From assembly GCF_965224175.1 (NCBI RefSeq), contig NZ_OZ245041.1:4526001-4590000 (forward strand): a DNA stretch of 64,000 nt, written 5' to 3'. This stretch comes from Kordia sp965224175. GTDB taxonomy: Bacteria > Bacteroidota > Bacteroidia > Flavobacteriales > Flavobacteriaceae. The translations under genes were made by a program, and so were the position numbers. Positions within the stretch are counted from its first letter, which is position 1, and the number at the start of each line of letters is the position of its first letter. Below the pieces are notes generated by a model. It did not search any database and was not told the DNA's origin. It saw only the letters and a program-made list of their open reading frames with translations. This document shows, in pieces, positions 52,859 through 60,233 of this stretch.

Positions 52859-52906
52859 ATTGCTAAAAAAGAATCTTTCAGAAGTTCATAACGATCTTTT
52901 AGCAAT
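52859..52906. repeat. Inverted repeat around the first half-site of site c
   Basis: ATTGCTAAAA (52859-52868) and TTTTAGCAAT (52897-52906) are perfect 10-bp inverted copies. The loop contains the half-site TTCAGAAGTTCA, and the right arm includes the second half-site. Confidence 0.55.
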
Positions 52907-52943
52907 TGTTATAACATCAAAGCTTAGATACTAAATACTTTTA
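52877..52943 (+). promoter_or_regulatory. Direct-repeat promoter of cargo 3 (site c)
   Basis: Half-sites TTCAGAAGTTCA (from 52877) and TTTAGCAATTGT (from 52898) are 21 bp apart. A -7-like TACTTTTA (52936-52943, last base differs) begins 59 bp after the first half-site. The sequence before the -7 (CTAAATACTTTT) matches site b. Confidence 0.65.
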
Positions 52944-52990
52944 AAAGAAATAATCAACTCCAATAGAGGTTTTAGCATAAAAATATCAAT

Positions 52991-53665
52991 ATGAAAATAA
53001 AACTACTTCTTCTTACTTTATTTATAGCAGCAACAGCTACTGGACAAATTACTTTTCAAGGATGTCCTTCTATATTAGGAGCTCAAAATTTTGTACTTAG
53101 TGCTACAGATACAACTAATGATAATGGAGTTGTAAGAAATACATATGAAAGTACACCATTAAACTTTGCGCAGAGTTGTCCGGCAGGAGTATGTGAAATT
53201 AGGATTGTATGGAACACTGTTTCCGACAGATGGGAAATACAACTCGACAACGATGGTCCTATAAATACACCAGACTATTCTACTGCGGTATTATATTTTA
53301 GTACAACAACGTCCAGTCCTAATCCTCCAGATATCAATACCGGTAATTGGCAAAACAATGGCTTTTGTCCAAGTGTTATTACAACTATGAGTGGAAGTGT
53401 TGATGATGGAACTACATTACACATTGAAGAGGTTTCTAATGCTATAAACCAAATAACAGTATATCCTAATCCTGTAAAAAATATTTTACACATAGAAACG
53501 ACATCGCAATTAAAATCGATAGTGCTATTTTCTATGCTTGGCGAAAAAATCAGTAGTACAAATCAAAACAATATTGATCTTTCTGCCATATCCAACGGAC
53601 TATACATGTTACAAGTAGAATTGTTAAATGGAAATATTACTACTAAAAAAATCATCAAAAAATAA
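52991..53665 (+). CDS. T9SS cargo protein, type A sorting domain (cargo 3)
   Basis: 224 residues with a signal peptide (IKLLLLTLFIAATATGQ). The mature part (20-140) has four spaced cysteines (QGCPSILGAQ, QSCPAGVCEIRIVW, GFCPSVITTM) and beta-rich segments such as DRWEIQLDNDGP; no domain family is recognised. A type A sorting domain closes it: QITVYPNPVKNILHIET, IVLFSMLGEKIS and LSAISNGLYMLQVELLNGN, ending TTKKIIKK. Own promoter (site c). Confidence 0.88.
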   Translation: MKIKLLLLTLFIAATATGQITFQGCPSILGAQNFVLSATDTTNDNGVVRNTYESTPLNFAQSCPAGVCEIRIVWNTVSDRWEIQLDNDGPINTPDYSTAVLYFSTTTSSPNPPDINTGNWQNNGFCPSVITTMSGSVDDGTTLHIEEVSNAINQITVYPNPVKNILHIETTSQLKSIVLFSMLGEKISSTNQNNIDLSAISNGLYMLQVELLNGNITTKKIIKK

Positions 53666-53707
53666 CTACCCAAACCAATCAAGGCTAGCAATTTGCTAGA
53701 AGAATTC

Positions 53708-53738
53708 GATCGGATTGTAAAACGGCTTCAATCCGATC
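53708..53738 (+). terminator. Hairpin after cargo 3, probable terminator
   Basis: GATCGGATTG (53708-53717) and CAATCCGATC (53729-53738) form a perfect 10-bp stem with an 11-nt loop. The T-run after it is weak, so termination may be partial. Confidence 0.6.
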
Positions 53739-53756
53739 ATTTCTCAAAAATTATTC

Positions 53757-53812
53757 TTTAGAAACTCAAATCGGCTTTTCAGAAAATAACAATACTATCC
53801 GTGATATGTTTG
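53757..53812 (+). promoter_or_regulatory. Direct-repeat promoter of the small exported protein (site d, 10 bp closer)
   Basis: Half-sites TTTAGAAACTCA (from 53757) and TTCAGAAAATAA (from 53778) are 21 bp apart. The perfect -7 element TATGTTTG (53805-53812) begins 48 bp after the first half-site, one helical turn closer than in sites a, b, c and e. Confidence 0.6.
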
Positions 53813-53849
53813 CAATATATTGCCGCCGAAACAAAAAATAGAAGCTTTT

Positions 53850-54170
53850 ATGAAATTAGCAATCATTACCATTAGTTTACTTTCTGTATTTACATTTTCA
53901 ACAACTACAGAAGTATCTTCAGAAACAGTAGAAACGACTGAAGAAGTGTATGGAAGTAGTTTTTCTTTAATAAACGATACAAAAAGTAAGGTTTCCATAT
54001 ACACAGGAAGCGGTTATGTTTCTCTAAACAAAGGAAGTAAAACAAGCATTTCTTGTAAAGTTGGAAAAACGGTACACTGGGCAAACAAAGGGAAAAAAGG
54101 TGATGTCATTTTCAAAATAACAAGTGACATGTGCGGTGAAACTATCAAACTTTCCAAATTAATGGACTAA
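53850..54170 (+). CDS. Small exported protein, unknown
   Basis: 106 residues from the ATG at 53850; an upstream TTG start would lack a proper signal peptide. Signal peptide (LAIITISLLSVFTFSTTTEV), an acidic/Thr-rich linker (SSETVETTEEVYG) and a beta-rich domain (SSFSLINDTKSKVSIYTGSG, VSLNKGSKTSISCKVGKTVH) with two cysteines. It may be a small periplasmic or secreted binding domain. No sorting domain. It shares the direct-repeat promoter type with the kinases. Confidence 0.65.
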   Translation: MKLAIITISLLSVFTFSTTTEVSSETVETTEEVYGSSFSLINDTKSKVSIYTGSGYVSLNKGSKTSISCKVGKTVHWANKGKKGDVIFKITSDMCGETIKLSKLMD

Positions 54171-54264
54171 TTTAAAAAGGGGTAATTTTTTAAAAGTTAA
54201 AAGCGCAAAATCAACCATTCAAAAAATCTAGTTTTTTAAAGGTACATACTTACCTTTAGTGGTT

Positions 54265-54297
54265 AAAAGAGAATCTTTATAGAAAAGGTTCTCTTTT
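54265..54297 (+). terminator. Terminator of the small exported protein gene
   Basis: AAAAGAGAA and TTCTCTTTT form a 9-bp stem with a T-run, about 95 bp after the stop. Confidence 0.75.
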
Positions 54298-54341
54298 TTT
54301 GTGTGAGAATTGTTAGTTTTAACTAAAACGAAATTAACAAA

Positions 54342-54668
54342 ATGGGGCGGATTTTATGTGAAAAACACGGAGAACAATCATTTTACCAAATATGTGAGCA
54401 TCATTATGCAGATGTTTGTAATGGTATAAAATCTAAAGTGCTAACTACAGGAATATTTGCGTATAAAATATGTGAAAATTGTTATGAAAAGTATTCCTTC
54501 AAAGAAATTGAAAACTATACAATTGATGAGGTTTTAAAACTGCCTGAAGCAGCGGCTACAACCATTGAAACGTTAGTGTCTCAAAAACATGATTTAGTAT
54601 CAGTTAAAGGAATATGTGTACAATGCTATCAAGAGAAGCTAAATTCTTTTAATGAGGACAAAAATTAA
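54342..54668 (+). CDS. Small Cys/His-rich protein, possible zinc binder, unknown
   Basis: 108 residues without signal peptide. Cysteine and histidine pairs recur: ILCEKHGEQ, QICEHHYADVC, KICENCYEKY and GICVQCYQEK, each like a knuckle of a zinc ribbon or treble clef. A helical segment (IENYTIDEVLKLPEAAATTI) lies between. No family recognised. The last 30 bp overlap the convergent small membrane protein gene. Confidence 0.6.
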   Translation: MGRILCEKHGEQSFYQICEHHYADVCNGIKSKVLTTGIFAYKICENCYEKYSFKEIENYTIDEVLKLPEAAATTIETLVSQKHDLVSVKGICVQCYQEKLNSFNEDKN

Positions 54669-54839
54669 AAACCCAATCGCAATGAGTAATAATACTATGG
54701 CTACTATATGGTCAAAGAGCGTAAACGGTTTTCCTTTGGCATAACTCTTTTTGCAGGATTCCCAATTTAGAAACGTACCCAAAGCTGCATATATACAAAA
54801 CAAAAGGAAAAGAATAGAAAAAATCAAGGCTTCACTCAT
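54639..54839 (-). CDS. Small two-helix membrane protein, unknown
   Basis: 66 residues with two strong transmembrane helices (about 3-22, FSILFLLFCIYAALGTFLNW, and 43-63, HIVAIVLLLIAIGFLIFVLI) joined by a polar loop (ESCKKSYAKGKPFTLFD). The clean two-helix profile, basic C-terminus and lack of another coding solution make it likely real despite its size and the 30-bp tail overlap with the gene at 54342-54668. Confidence 0.55.
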   Translation of the reverse strand: MSEALIFSILFLLFCIYAALGTFLNWESCKKSYAKGKPFTLFDHIVAIVLLLIAIGFLIFVLIKRI

Positions 54840-54956
54840 AACTAATAAGTGGAATAAAAAGAGGAAACGTTACAAGAGATAATGAGTTTTTGAAGTTGAT
54901 ATGTTTATAAATACAAGAGTTTATATTTTGAAATAAAAAATTGCGGAAGCATATTA

Positions 54957-55000
54957 AAATCAACAAATCAACAAATCAACAAATCAACAAATCAACAAAC
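54957..55000. repeat. Short tandem repeat, five 8-bp units
   Basis: The unit ATCAACAA is repeated five times and runs up to the stop codon (55001-55003) of the methyltransferase gene on the minus strand, so it lies in its 3' untranslated region. Unit length 8 means copy changes would not alter the protein. Confidence 0.85.
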
Positions 55001-55765
55001 TTACTTAAAACAAACCGGAATGATTTCTCCTTCCATCAAGCAGTATTTTTCAATTTCTTCTGATGAAAACTTTTCTGTATAAGCTTCTTCTTTTACTGTA
55101 AATCCGATGCTTCGGAGTTTGTCAAAATAATCCAAACCGTACACGCGTACATGATCATATTGACCAAATATTTTTGTACGTTCTTTTTCATCTGTGATAG
55201 AATCATCTTCAAAAGTAACATCACGTTCCAAATCTTGGGGAATCTGCAAAATTGCCATTCCGCCAGGCTTTAAAATACGATACAATTCTTGCATTGCTTT
55301 CGTGTCATCAGGAATATGTTCCAATACATGATTACACAAAATAGTATCAAATGAATTGTCTTCAAAAGGCAAATCGCAAATATCAGCTTTTACATCTGCC
55401 AAAGGTGAAAATAAATCAGTTGTTGTATACTCTAAATTTTTTTGCTTGCGGAAACGTTTATAAAAAGCTTGTTCAGGTGCAAAATGTAATACTTTCTGAG
55501 GTTTGGTAAAGAAATCGGTTTCGTTTTGCAAATACAACCATAACAAACGATGACGCTCTAAAGACAAAGTGCTTGGAGATAAGGCGTTTTCACGATTGAT
55601 GGCATATCCATACGATAAAAAACTTCGAAAACTTTTTCCGTCAATTGGATCCGTGAATTTATTTCCTTTCAATGCAAACGTAATAATTGGACGAATCCAA
55701 TAGCTCAACTTAATTAAAAGTGGTCTTGGAATGGTATTGAGTATGTATTTGAAAAGTTTCTTCAC
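55001..55765 (-). CDS. SAM-dependent methyltransferase, class I
   Basis: 254 residues. Rossmann methyltransferase core: VLHFAPEQAFYKRFRKQ replaces the usual glycine loop, then ADICDLPFEDNSFDTILCNH, VLEHIPDDTKAMQELYRILK and GGMAILQIPQDLERDV, matching the Methyltransf_11 family. The N-terminal 70 residues are basic (KLSYWIRPIITFALKGNKFT). Substrate unknown. Last gene of the gpmI operon, 14 bp after map. Confidence 0.85.
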   Translation of the reverse strand: MKKLFKYILNTIPRPLLIKLSYWIRPIITFALKGNKFTDPIDGKSFRSFLSYGYAINRENALSPSTLSLERHRLLWLYLQNETDFFTKPQKVLHFAPEQAFYKRFRKQKNLEYTTTDLFSPLADVKADICDLPFEDNSFDTILCNHVLEHIPDDTKAMQELYRILKPGGMAILQIPQDLERDVTFEDDSITDEKERTKIFGQYDHVRVYGLDYFDKLRSIGFTVKEEAYTEKFSSEEIEKYCLMEGEIIPVCFK

Positions 55766-55779
55766 GAGAATTTTAAACC

Positions 55780-56589
55780 TTAAGCCTGTTGTCTAAACTC
55801 GTCTTCTTCATCACTTTCTATACCTAAAGCCTCATAAATATACTGGAAAGTAGATAGTAATTCAGGTTTTCCATTAACAATGGCAACATCGTGCTCAAAA
55901 TGTGCGCTTGGTTTTCCATCGCGTGTTAAAACCGTCCAACCATCACGTAAAAACTTAATGTTTTTGGTTCCCATATTGATCATAGGTTCGATAGCAACTA
56001 CCATTCCTTCAACGAATTTCTTTCCACGACCACGACGACCGTAATTTGGCATCTCTGGGTCTTCATGCATCGTTTTTCCTAATCCATGACCTACTAATTC
56101 ACGAACAACACCGTAACCATGTGCTTCTGTATATTTTTGAATTGCATAACCAACATCGCCTACACGATTGCCTATTTTCAACTCACGAATTCCAACATAT
56201 AGAGATTCTTTCGTTACTTGAAGTAGTTTTTTAGTTTCAGGAGCTATTTCTCCAACAGCAAAAGTATACGCATGATCTCCATAATATTCATTCTTTATGG
56301 CGCCACAATCTACCGAAATAATATCGCCTTCTTGCAAAGGTGTCGTATTTGGAATTCCGTGAACAACTTGCGCATTTGGACTCATACACAAGGTATTTGG
56401 GAAATTATACAATCCTAAAAACCCAGGAATAGCTCCATGATCGCGAATAAATTCTTCTGCCAGCTTATCTAAATGTAAAGAAGTAACGCCAGGCTTAATT
56501 TCGCTGGCTAACATTCCTAATGTCTTGGAAACAATCAATGCACTTTCTCGCATCAATTCAATTTCTTCTCGTGTTTTTTGTATGATCAT
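55780..56589 (-). CDS. map: Methionine aminopeptidase, type I
   Basis: 269 residues. The five metal ligands are in place: Asp94 and Asp105 (ISVDCGAIKNEYYGDHAYTF), His168 (LVGHGLGKTMHEDPEMPNYG), Glu201 (VVAIEPMINMG) and Glu232 (SAHFEHDVAIVNG). It removes the initiator methionine from new proteins. Its start overlaps the stop of the upstream HAD gene by 4 bp. The location outside the ribosomal protein gene cluster is unremarkable for this group. Confidence 0.96.
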   Translation of the reverse strand: MIIQKTREEIELMRESALIVSKTLGMLASEIKPGVTSLHLDKLAEEFIRDHGAIPGFLGLYNFPNTLCMSPNAQVVHGIPNTTPLQEGDIISVDCGAIKNEYYGDHAYTFAVGEIAPETKKLLQVTKESLYVGIRELKIGNRVGDVGYAIQKYTEAHGYGVVRELVGHGLGKTMHEDPEMPNYGRRGRGKKFVEGMVVAIEPMINMGTKNIKFLRDGWTVLTRDGKPSAHFEHDVAIVNGKPELLSTFQYIYEALGIESDEEDEFRQQA

Positions 56590-56996
56590 TTCTTTAGAAA
56601 GGAAAACAATCCTTTTTTCTTTTTTAATGTTGTCTTAGGTGCTTCATTAGTAAGTAGCTGATATACTTCGCCCCAACCTATAAAACCACCAATATTTCTA
56701 TCGTCAATAAAATAGTCTGCGTTGATTTTTCTGCTTAGTTTTCCTTCATATACTTCTTCAGGATAGCTATTGTTTATGGCATAAAAAACAATACCGTTTT
56801 CTTTACAAAATGCAACGGCTTCATCTAAACGTTTTCCGCTTCGATATGTCCATAAAATCAATCGGTGTCCATCTTGTTCTAATCTTTTCAACGTTTCAAA
56901 CGCGAAGATTTTAGCTGAACCAACTTTAGGATATGCATCTTCTACAATAGTACCATCAAAATCTACGGCAATAAGTAAACTTTCTTTCACAATCAT
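56586..56996 (-). CDS. HAD-like hydrolase, BT0820 type
   Basis: 136 residues. The HAD nucleophile motif is AVDFDGTIVEDAYP; ILWTYRSGKRLDEAVAFCKE holds motif II, and KINADYFIDDRNIGGFIGWG provides the lysine and acidic motif. This small cap-less HAD fold has a structural homologue from Bacteroides thetaiotaomicron (BT0820). Its substrate is not known. Middle gene of the gpmI-map operon, overlapping map by 4 bp. Confidence 0.85.
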   Translation of the reverse strand: MIVKESLLIAVDFDGTIVEDAYPKVGSAKIFAFETLKRLEQDGHRLILWTYRSGKRLDEAVAFCKENGIVFYAINNSYPEEVYEGKLSRKINADYFIDDRNIGGFIGWGEVYQLLTNEAPKTTLKKKKGLFSFLKK

Positions 56997-57041
56997 TCCA
57001 CTTCCTATTTTTGTGCCTGCAAAGCTACAAAGAATTCGGCA

Positions 57042-57614
57042 TTATTCAGCATAAGTATGCTTGTAGTCTTCACCAGATAAAATACTTAGCATGTCTTTTT
57101 CTAAAGATTCTACTGGCGATTCTACAATTCGATTCAATTCTTTGCCTTCTTTAGAAAAAATAAATGTAGGAACATTGGTAATGTTAAAACCATCTTCCAA
57201 ATGGTCAGGCGTCATTTTATCTTCATCAACAGTAATGATTTCTATATCTTTTCCATCCAATTTCATGATGTCTATAATTCTAAAAAAGTGAGGAACTTCA
57301 CGCTGACTGTCTTCACACCAAGTTCCCATAAAAATTTTTACTTGTACATCTTTCAACAAAGGTTTTACATTTTCGGCAATTTCTTTAGCTACAGGATATG
57401 TTGAATATGTTGGAGCAAACCAACTATCATACGGTGCATCTGAAATGGCTTTTCGTGTTTGAACTCCTGTCAAAATAGGCAATTTTTCTTCTTCTGCAAC
57501 TTCAGTGCTGATACTTTCTGTAGCTACAACAGTTTCAGCAGGAATCGTTGGTTTCTTTTCGTCTTTACAAGCAACAAACGCAGTTACCAATAAAATATAT
57601 AAGACTTTTTTCAT
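57042..57614 (-). CDS. Thioredoxin-family lipoprotein with a CxxS active site
   Basis: 190 residues with a lipoprotein signal (YILLVTAFVACKDEKK, Cys16). The thioredoxin-like domain (about 75-180) has FMGTWCEDSQREVPHFF with Cys100 and Ser103, so only the first of the two catalytic cysteines remains, and NITNVPTFIFSKEGKELN with the cis-proline. A monothiol thioredoxin could isomerise or trap disulfides but not act as a dithiol reductase. It lies 5 bp from gpmI. Confidence 0.85.
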   Translation of the reverse strand: MKKVLYILLVTAFVACKDEKKPTIPAETVVATESISTEVAEEEKLPILTGVQTRKAISDAPYDSWFAPTYSTYPVAKEIAENVKPLLKDVQVKIFMGTWCEDSQREVPHFFRIIDIMKLDGKDIEIITVDEDKMTPDHLEDGFNITNVPTFIFSKEGKELNRIVESPVESLEKDMLSILSGEDYKHTYAE

Positions 57615-57619
57615 ATCGA

Positions 57620-59137
57620 TTAAATAAGTGATTTTTGAGTCATTAATTCAGGTTGCGGAATTCCGATCATTTCTAAAATCGTTGGCGCAATATCTCCTAA
57701 AACACCATCTTTAATTTGCTTGATATCTTCATCAACCAAAATAATAGGAACCGGATTTGTAGTGTGCGCTGTGTTTGGACTTCCATCCGGATTTATCATA
57801 GTGTCGCAATTTCCATGATCGGCAATAACAATTGTACTGTAATCGTGTTTTTGTGCTACTTCAATAATAGCTTTGGCACATTCGTCCACAACTTCACAAG
57901 CTTTTACCGCAGCGGCAAAATCTCCTGTGTGTCCAACCATGTCAGGATTCGCAAAATTTAAACAGACAAAATCAGTATCTGCTTTTTCCAATGCTGGAAT
58001 GATTTTATCGCGAATATCATAGGCACTCATTTCAGGTTTTAAATCGTAGGTTGCTACTTTTGGTGACGGACATAACAAGCGTTCTTCGCCATCAAAAGGT
58101 GTTTCTTGACCGCCATTAAAAAAGAATGTTACATGCGGATATTTCTCTGTTTCAGCAATGCGAATTTGTTTCTTTCCGTGTTTAGCCAAAACTTCTCCTA
58201 GTGTGTCTTTTATATTTTCTTTGTTGAATACTACTTGTACATTTTTGTAAGAAGCGTCATAATTGGTCAACGTCACATAATAAAGTGGAAGCTTTTTCAT
58301 ATCGAACTCAGGAAAATCTTGTTGCGACAATACTTCTGTTAATTCACGTCCACGATCTGTTCTAAAATTGAAAAAGATCACCACATCATCAGCCTGAATT
58401 TTAGCAATTGGTTCGTTGTGTGCATCTGTCATGACAATCGGCTTGATGAATTCGTCTGTAACATCAGCATCATAACTTTCCTGAATACTTTGCGTAGCAT
58501 TTGTGCTCAACGTTCCTTTTCCATGTACCAAAGCGTTATATGCTAATTGTACGCGTACCCAACGTTTATCTCTGTCCATAGCGTAATAACGACCTGTAAT
58601 TGTGGCAAGTTTTGCATTTGCCTTTTGGCAGAATGTTTCTGTTTGTGCTATAAAGTCTTTCCCAGATTTCGGATCTACATCTCTACCATCAGTAAAAGCG
58701 TGAACAAATACATCATTTACATCATAATCGTTAGCTAAATTCACTAAACCTTCCAAATGATTGATATGCGAATGTACGCCTCCGTCAGAAACTAAGCCTA
58801 AAAAATGAACAGCTTTGTTGTTGTCTTTTGCATGTTGTAACGCTGTAGTAAGTACTTTTTCGTCTTTTAAAGTATTATTCTGAATCGCTAAATTGATTTT
58901 TGCTAAATCTTGGTATACAATACGTCCTGCACCCAAGTTCATATGTCCAACTTCACTATTTCCCATTTGACCTTCAGGTAAACCTACGTTCATTCCGTCA
59001 GTAAGTAAATTAGCGTTCGGATATTTTGTGTATAAGCTATTGATGAATGGAACATTTGCATTGGCAATTGCGGAAACTTTTGGTTCTGGTGATTTTCCCC
59101 ATCCATCCAAAATCATTAAAATAACTTTCTTATTCAT
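57620..59137 (-). CDS. gpmI: 2,3-bisphosphoglycerate-independent phosphoglycerate mutase
   Basis: 505 residues, the normal length for iPGM. Phospho-acceptor Ser61 in GQMGNSEVGHMNLGAGR, the metal-binding MILDGWGKSP at the N-terminus, and VIADHGNCDTMINPDGSPNT and DMVGHTGDFAAAVKACEVVD in the phosphatase-type domain. It converts 3- to 2-phosphoglycerate in glycolysis and gluconeogenesis. First gene of a five-gene operon with the thioredoxin, HAD, map and methyltransferase genes. Confidence 0.97.
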   Translation of the reverse strand: MNKKVILMILDGWGKSPEPKVSAIANANVPFINSLYTKYPNANLLTDGMNVGLPEGQMGNSEVGHMNLGAGRIVYQDLAKINLAIQNNTLKDEKVLTTALQHAKDNNKAVHFLGLVSDGGVHSHINHLEGLVNLANDYDVNDVFVHAFTDGRDVDPKSGKDFIAQTETFCQKANAKLATITGRYYAMDRDKRWVRVQLAYNALVHGKGTLSTNATQSIQESYDADVTDEFIKPIVMTDAHNEPIAKIQADDVVIFFNFRTDRGRELTEVLSQQDFPEFDMKKLPLYYVTLTNYDASYKNVQVVFNKENIKDTLGEVLAKHGKKQIRIAETEKYPHVTFFFNGGQETPFDGEERLLCPSPKVATYDLKPEMSAYDIRDKIIPALEKADTDFVCLNFANPDMVGHTGDFAAAVKACEVVDECAKAIIEVAQKHDYSTIVIADHGNCDTMINPDGSPNTAHTTNPVPIILVDEDIKQIKDGVLGDIAPTILEMIGIPQPELMTQKSLI

Positions 59138-59483
59138 TCGAGATAAATTGATTTAAAAAATAAAAATAAGTGGTTTTGATTACATAACACAGTACAAACT
59201 CAAAAAAGGAAGCATTTTAAGAAAGGATTATCAAATTCACAGTAAAAGGCAGTTTTTTCCGAAAGAATGTCAAAAAATATCCATTAAGAAATTCTTAAAA
59301 TTATCTATACAAATTCTTAATAGTTTTTCAGTTTTTAAGATGGCTTTAACAGATTCTCTACAGAATAGTTAAGGTACTGTTATAATTAAAAAATGTGTGC
59401 AACATTTTCTGCGGAGTGTCGTCTCTTTGGTGTAGTTAATTTTACAAAAATCGACAATCATCAATTAGAAAAACAACAACATT
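59138..59483. other. Intergenic region between divergent gpmI and ankyrin genes
   Basis: 346 bp without a credible gene. It is AT-rich with several TTCTTAA words, including the 15-bp palindrome TTAAGAA-A-TTCTTAA (59284-59298). A -7-like TCTCTTTG (59422-59429) is a possible promoter for the ankyrin gene. Nothing else is recognised. Confidence 0.5.
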
Positions 59484-59873
59484 ATGAGAAAAACAATTTT
59501 TATGATCGCTCTTATAGTAGGAGCTTCATTCACTACGGCCAACGCAACAGAAAGAAACAACGAATCAAGAACAAACAAAGTAACTGTTACTAAAATAGTA
59601 AAAGTAAATGCGTTTTGTGTGGCAATTTCAAAAGGAGATTTTGACACAGTGAAGAAAATGATTCAGTTTGGAGAAAACGTAAACAAAACATCTAATGGAA
59701 AAACTCCTTTGATGTATGCTGCTCGTTACAACAGAGTTAAAATTGCCAATTTATTACTTGATAACGGTGCAAAAGTAGATTACAAAGATAAAAATGGACG
59801 TACTGCTATTGATTATGCAAAAATTTCAAAAGCAACAGATGTAAAAGAAGTTTTAGAGAGTGCATCAAAATAA
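59484..59873 (+). CDS. Exported ankyrin-repeat protein
   Basis: 129 residues with a signal peptide (TIFMIALIVGASFTTANA). Residues 45-125 contain two to three ankyrin repeats (NAFCVAISKGDFDTVKKMIQ, TPLMYAARYNRVKIANLLLD, DKNGRTAIDYAKISKATDVK). Likely periplasmic; ankyrin repeats mediate protein contacts. No partner gene is adjacent. Followed by a terminator shared with the convergent peptide gene. Confidence 0.85.
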   Translation: MRKTIFMIALIVGASFTTANATERNNESRTNKVTVTKIVKVNAFCVAISKGDFDTVKKMIQFGENVNKTSNGKTPLMYAARYNRVKIANLLLDNGAKVDYKDKNGRTAIDYAKISKATDVKEVLESASK

Positions 59874-59896
59874 TCGTAAGATTACCTAAATAGAGA

Positions 59897-59926
59897 AAAC
59901 CGCTTCAATTTTGAGGCGGTTTTTTT
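59897..59926. terminator. Bidirectional terminator after the ankyrin gene
   Basis: AAAACCGCTTCAA and TTGAGGCGGTTTT form a 13-bp stem with one mismatch (G-U in RNA) and a short loop, followed by a T-run. It lies 24 bp after the ankyrin stop and 20 bp after the convergent peptide gene. Confidence 0.85.
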
Positions 59927-59945
59927 GTTTGCATGCTAGTATCAA

Positions 59946-60119
59946 TTAATCTTGCCTTGGCCATTTCTGGCATTGATTGGCGCCGTAACATCTTGTAATA
60001 TTTACTGTTTGTACAGGACATTGTCTAGAAAATCTTGGCGATCCACCAACAATAGCTGATTGATTTAAAATGCTTATTTGTTTTTTGTTTAAGCGTAAAA
60101 AGTTTCTCTTTTTTTTCAT
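59946..60119 (-). CDS. RiPP precursor-like peptide 3
   Basis: 57 residues. Leader MKKKRNFLRLNKKQISILNQ then SAIVGG: basic start, L-x-LNKKxIS pattern and GG site (residues 25-26), the strongest match of the three to Bacteroidota class I lanthipeptide-type leaders. The core begins SPRFSRQCPVQTVNITRC and ends CQKWPRQD, with three Cys and several Ser/Thr. Same length (57) as peptide 1, but a different core. No maturase near. A 17-bp imperfect palindrome with 5-bp arms lies upstream at 60187-60203. Confidence 0.7.
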   Translation of the reverse strand: MKKKRNFLRLNKKQISILNQSAIVGGSPRFSRQCPVQTVNITRCYGANQCQKWPRQD

Positions 60120-60186
60120 GACTTCTAAGGTTAAAAAATTGGTAGTCAGAAATATAATAAGAAAAATGACAGCAAGATTACTGTTT

Positions 60187-60203
60187 TACCATCGTTTGTG
60201 GTA
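60187..60203. promoter_or_regulatory. Palindrome upstream of RiPP-like peptide 3, possible operator
   Basis: TACCA and TGGTA arms with a 7-bp spacer span 17 bp, about 68 bp before the peptide start. A -7-like TATATTTC (60149-60156, minus strand) lies between. Same overall size as the palindrome before peptide 1, but a different sequence. Confidence 0.35.
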
Positions 60204-60233
60204 GTGTCGTACTTTAAAACAAAATGAGAAAAC

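Noticed and set aside
54957..55000. CRISPR array
   Set aside because: The only tandem repeat in the window has 8-bp units without spacers, and no cas gene is present.
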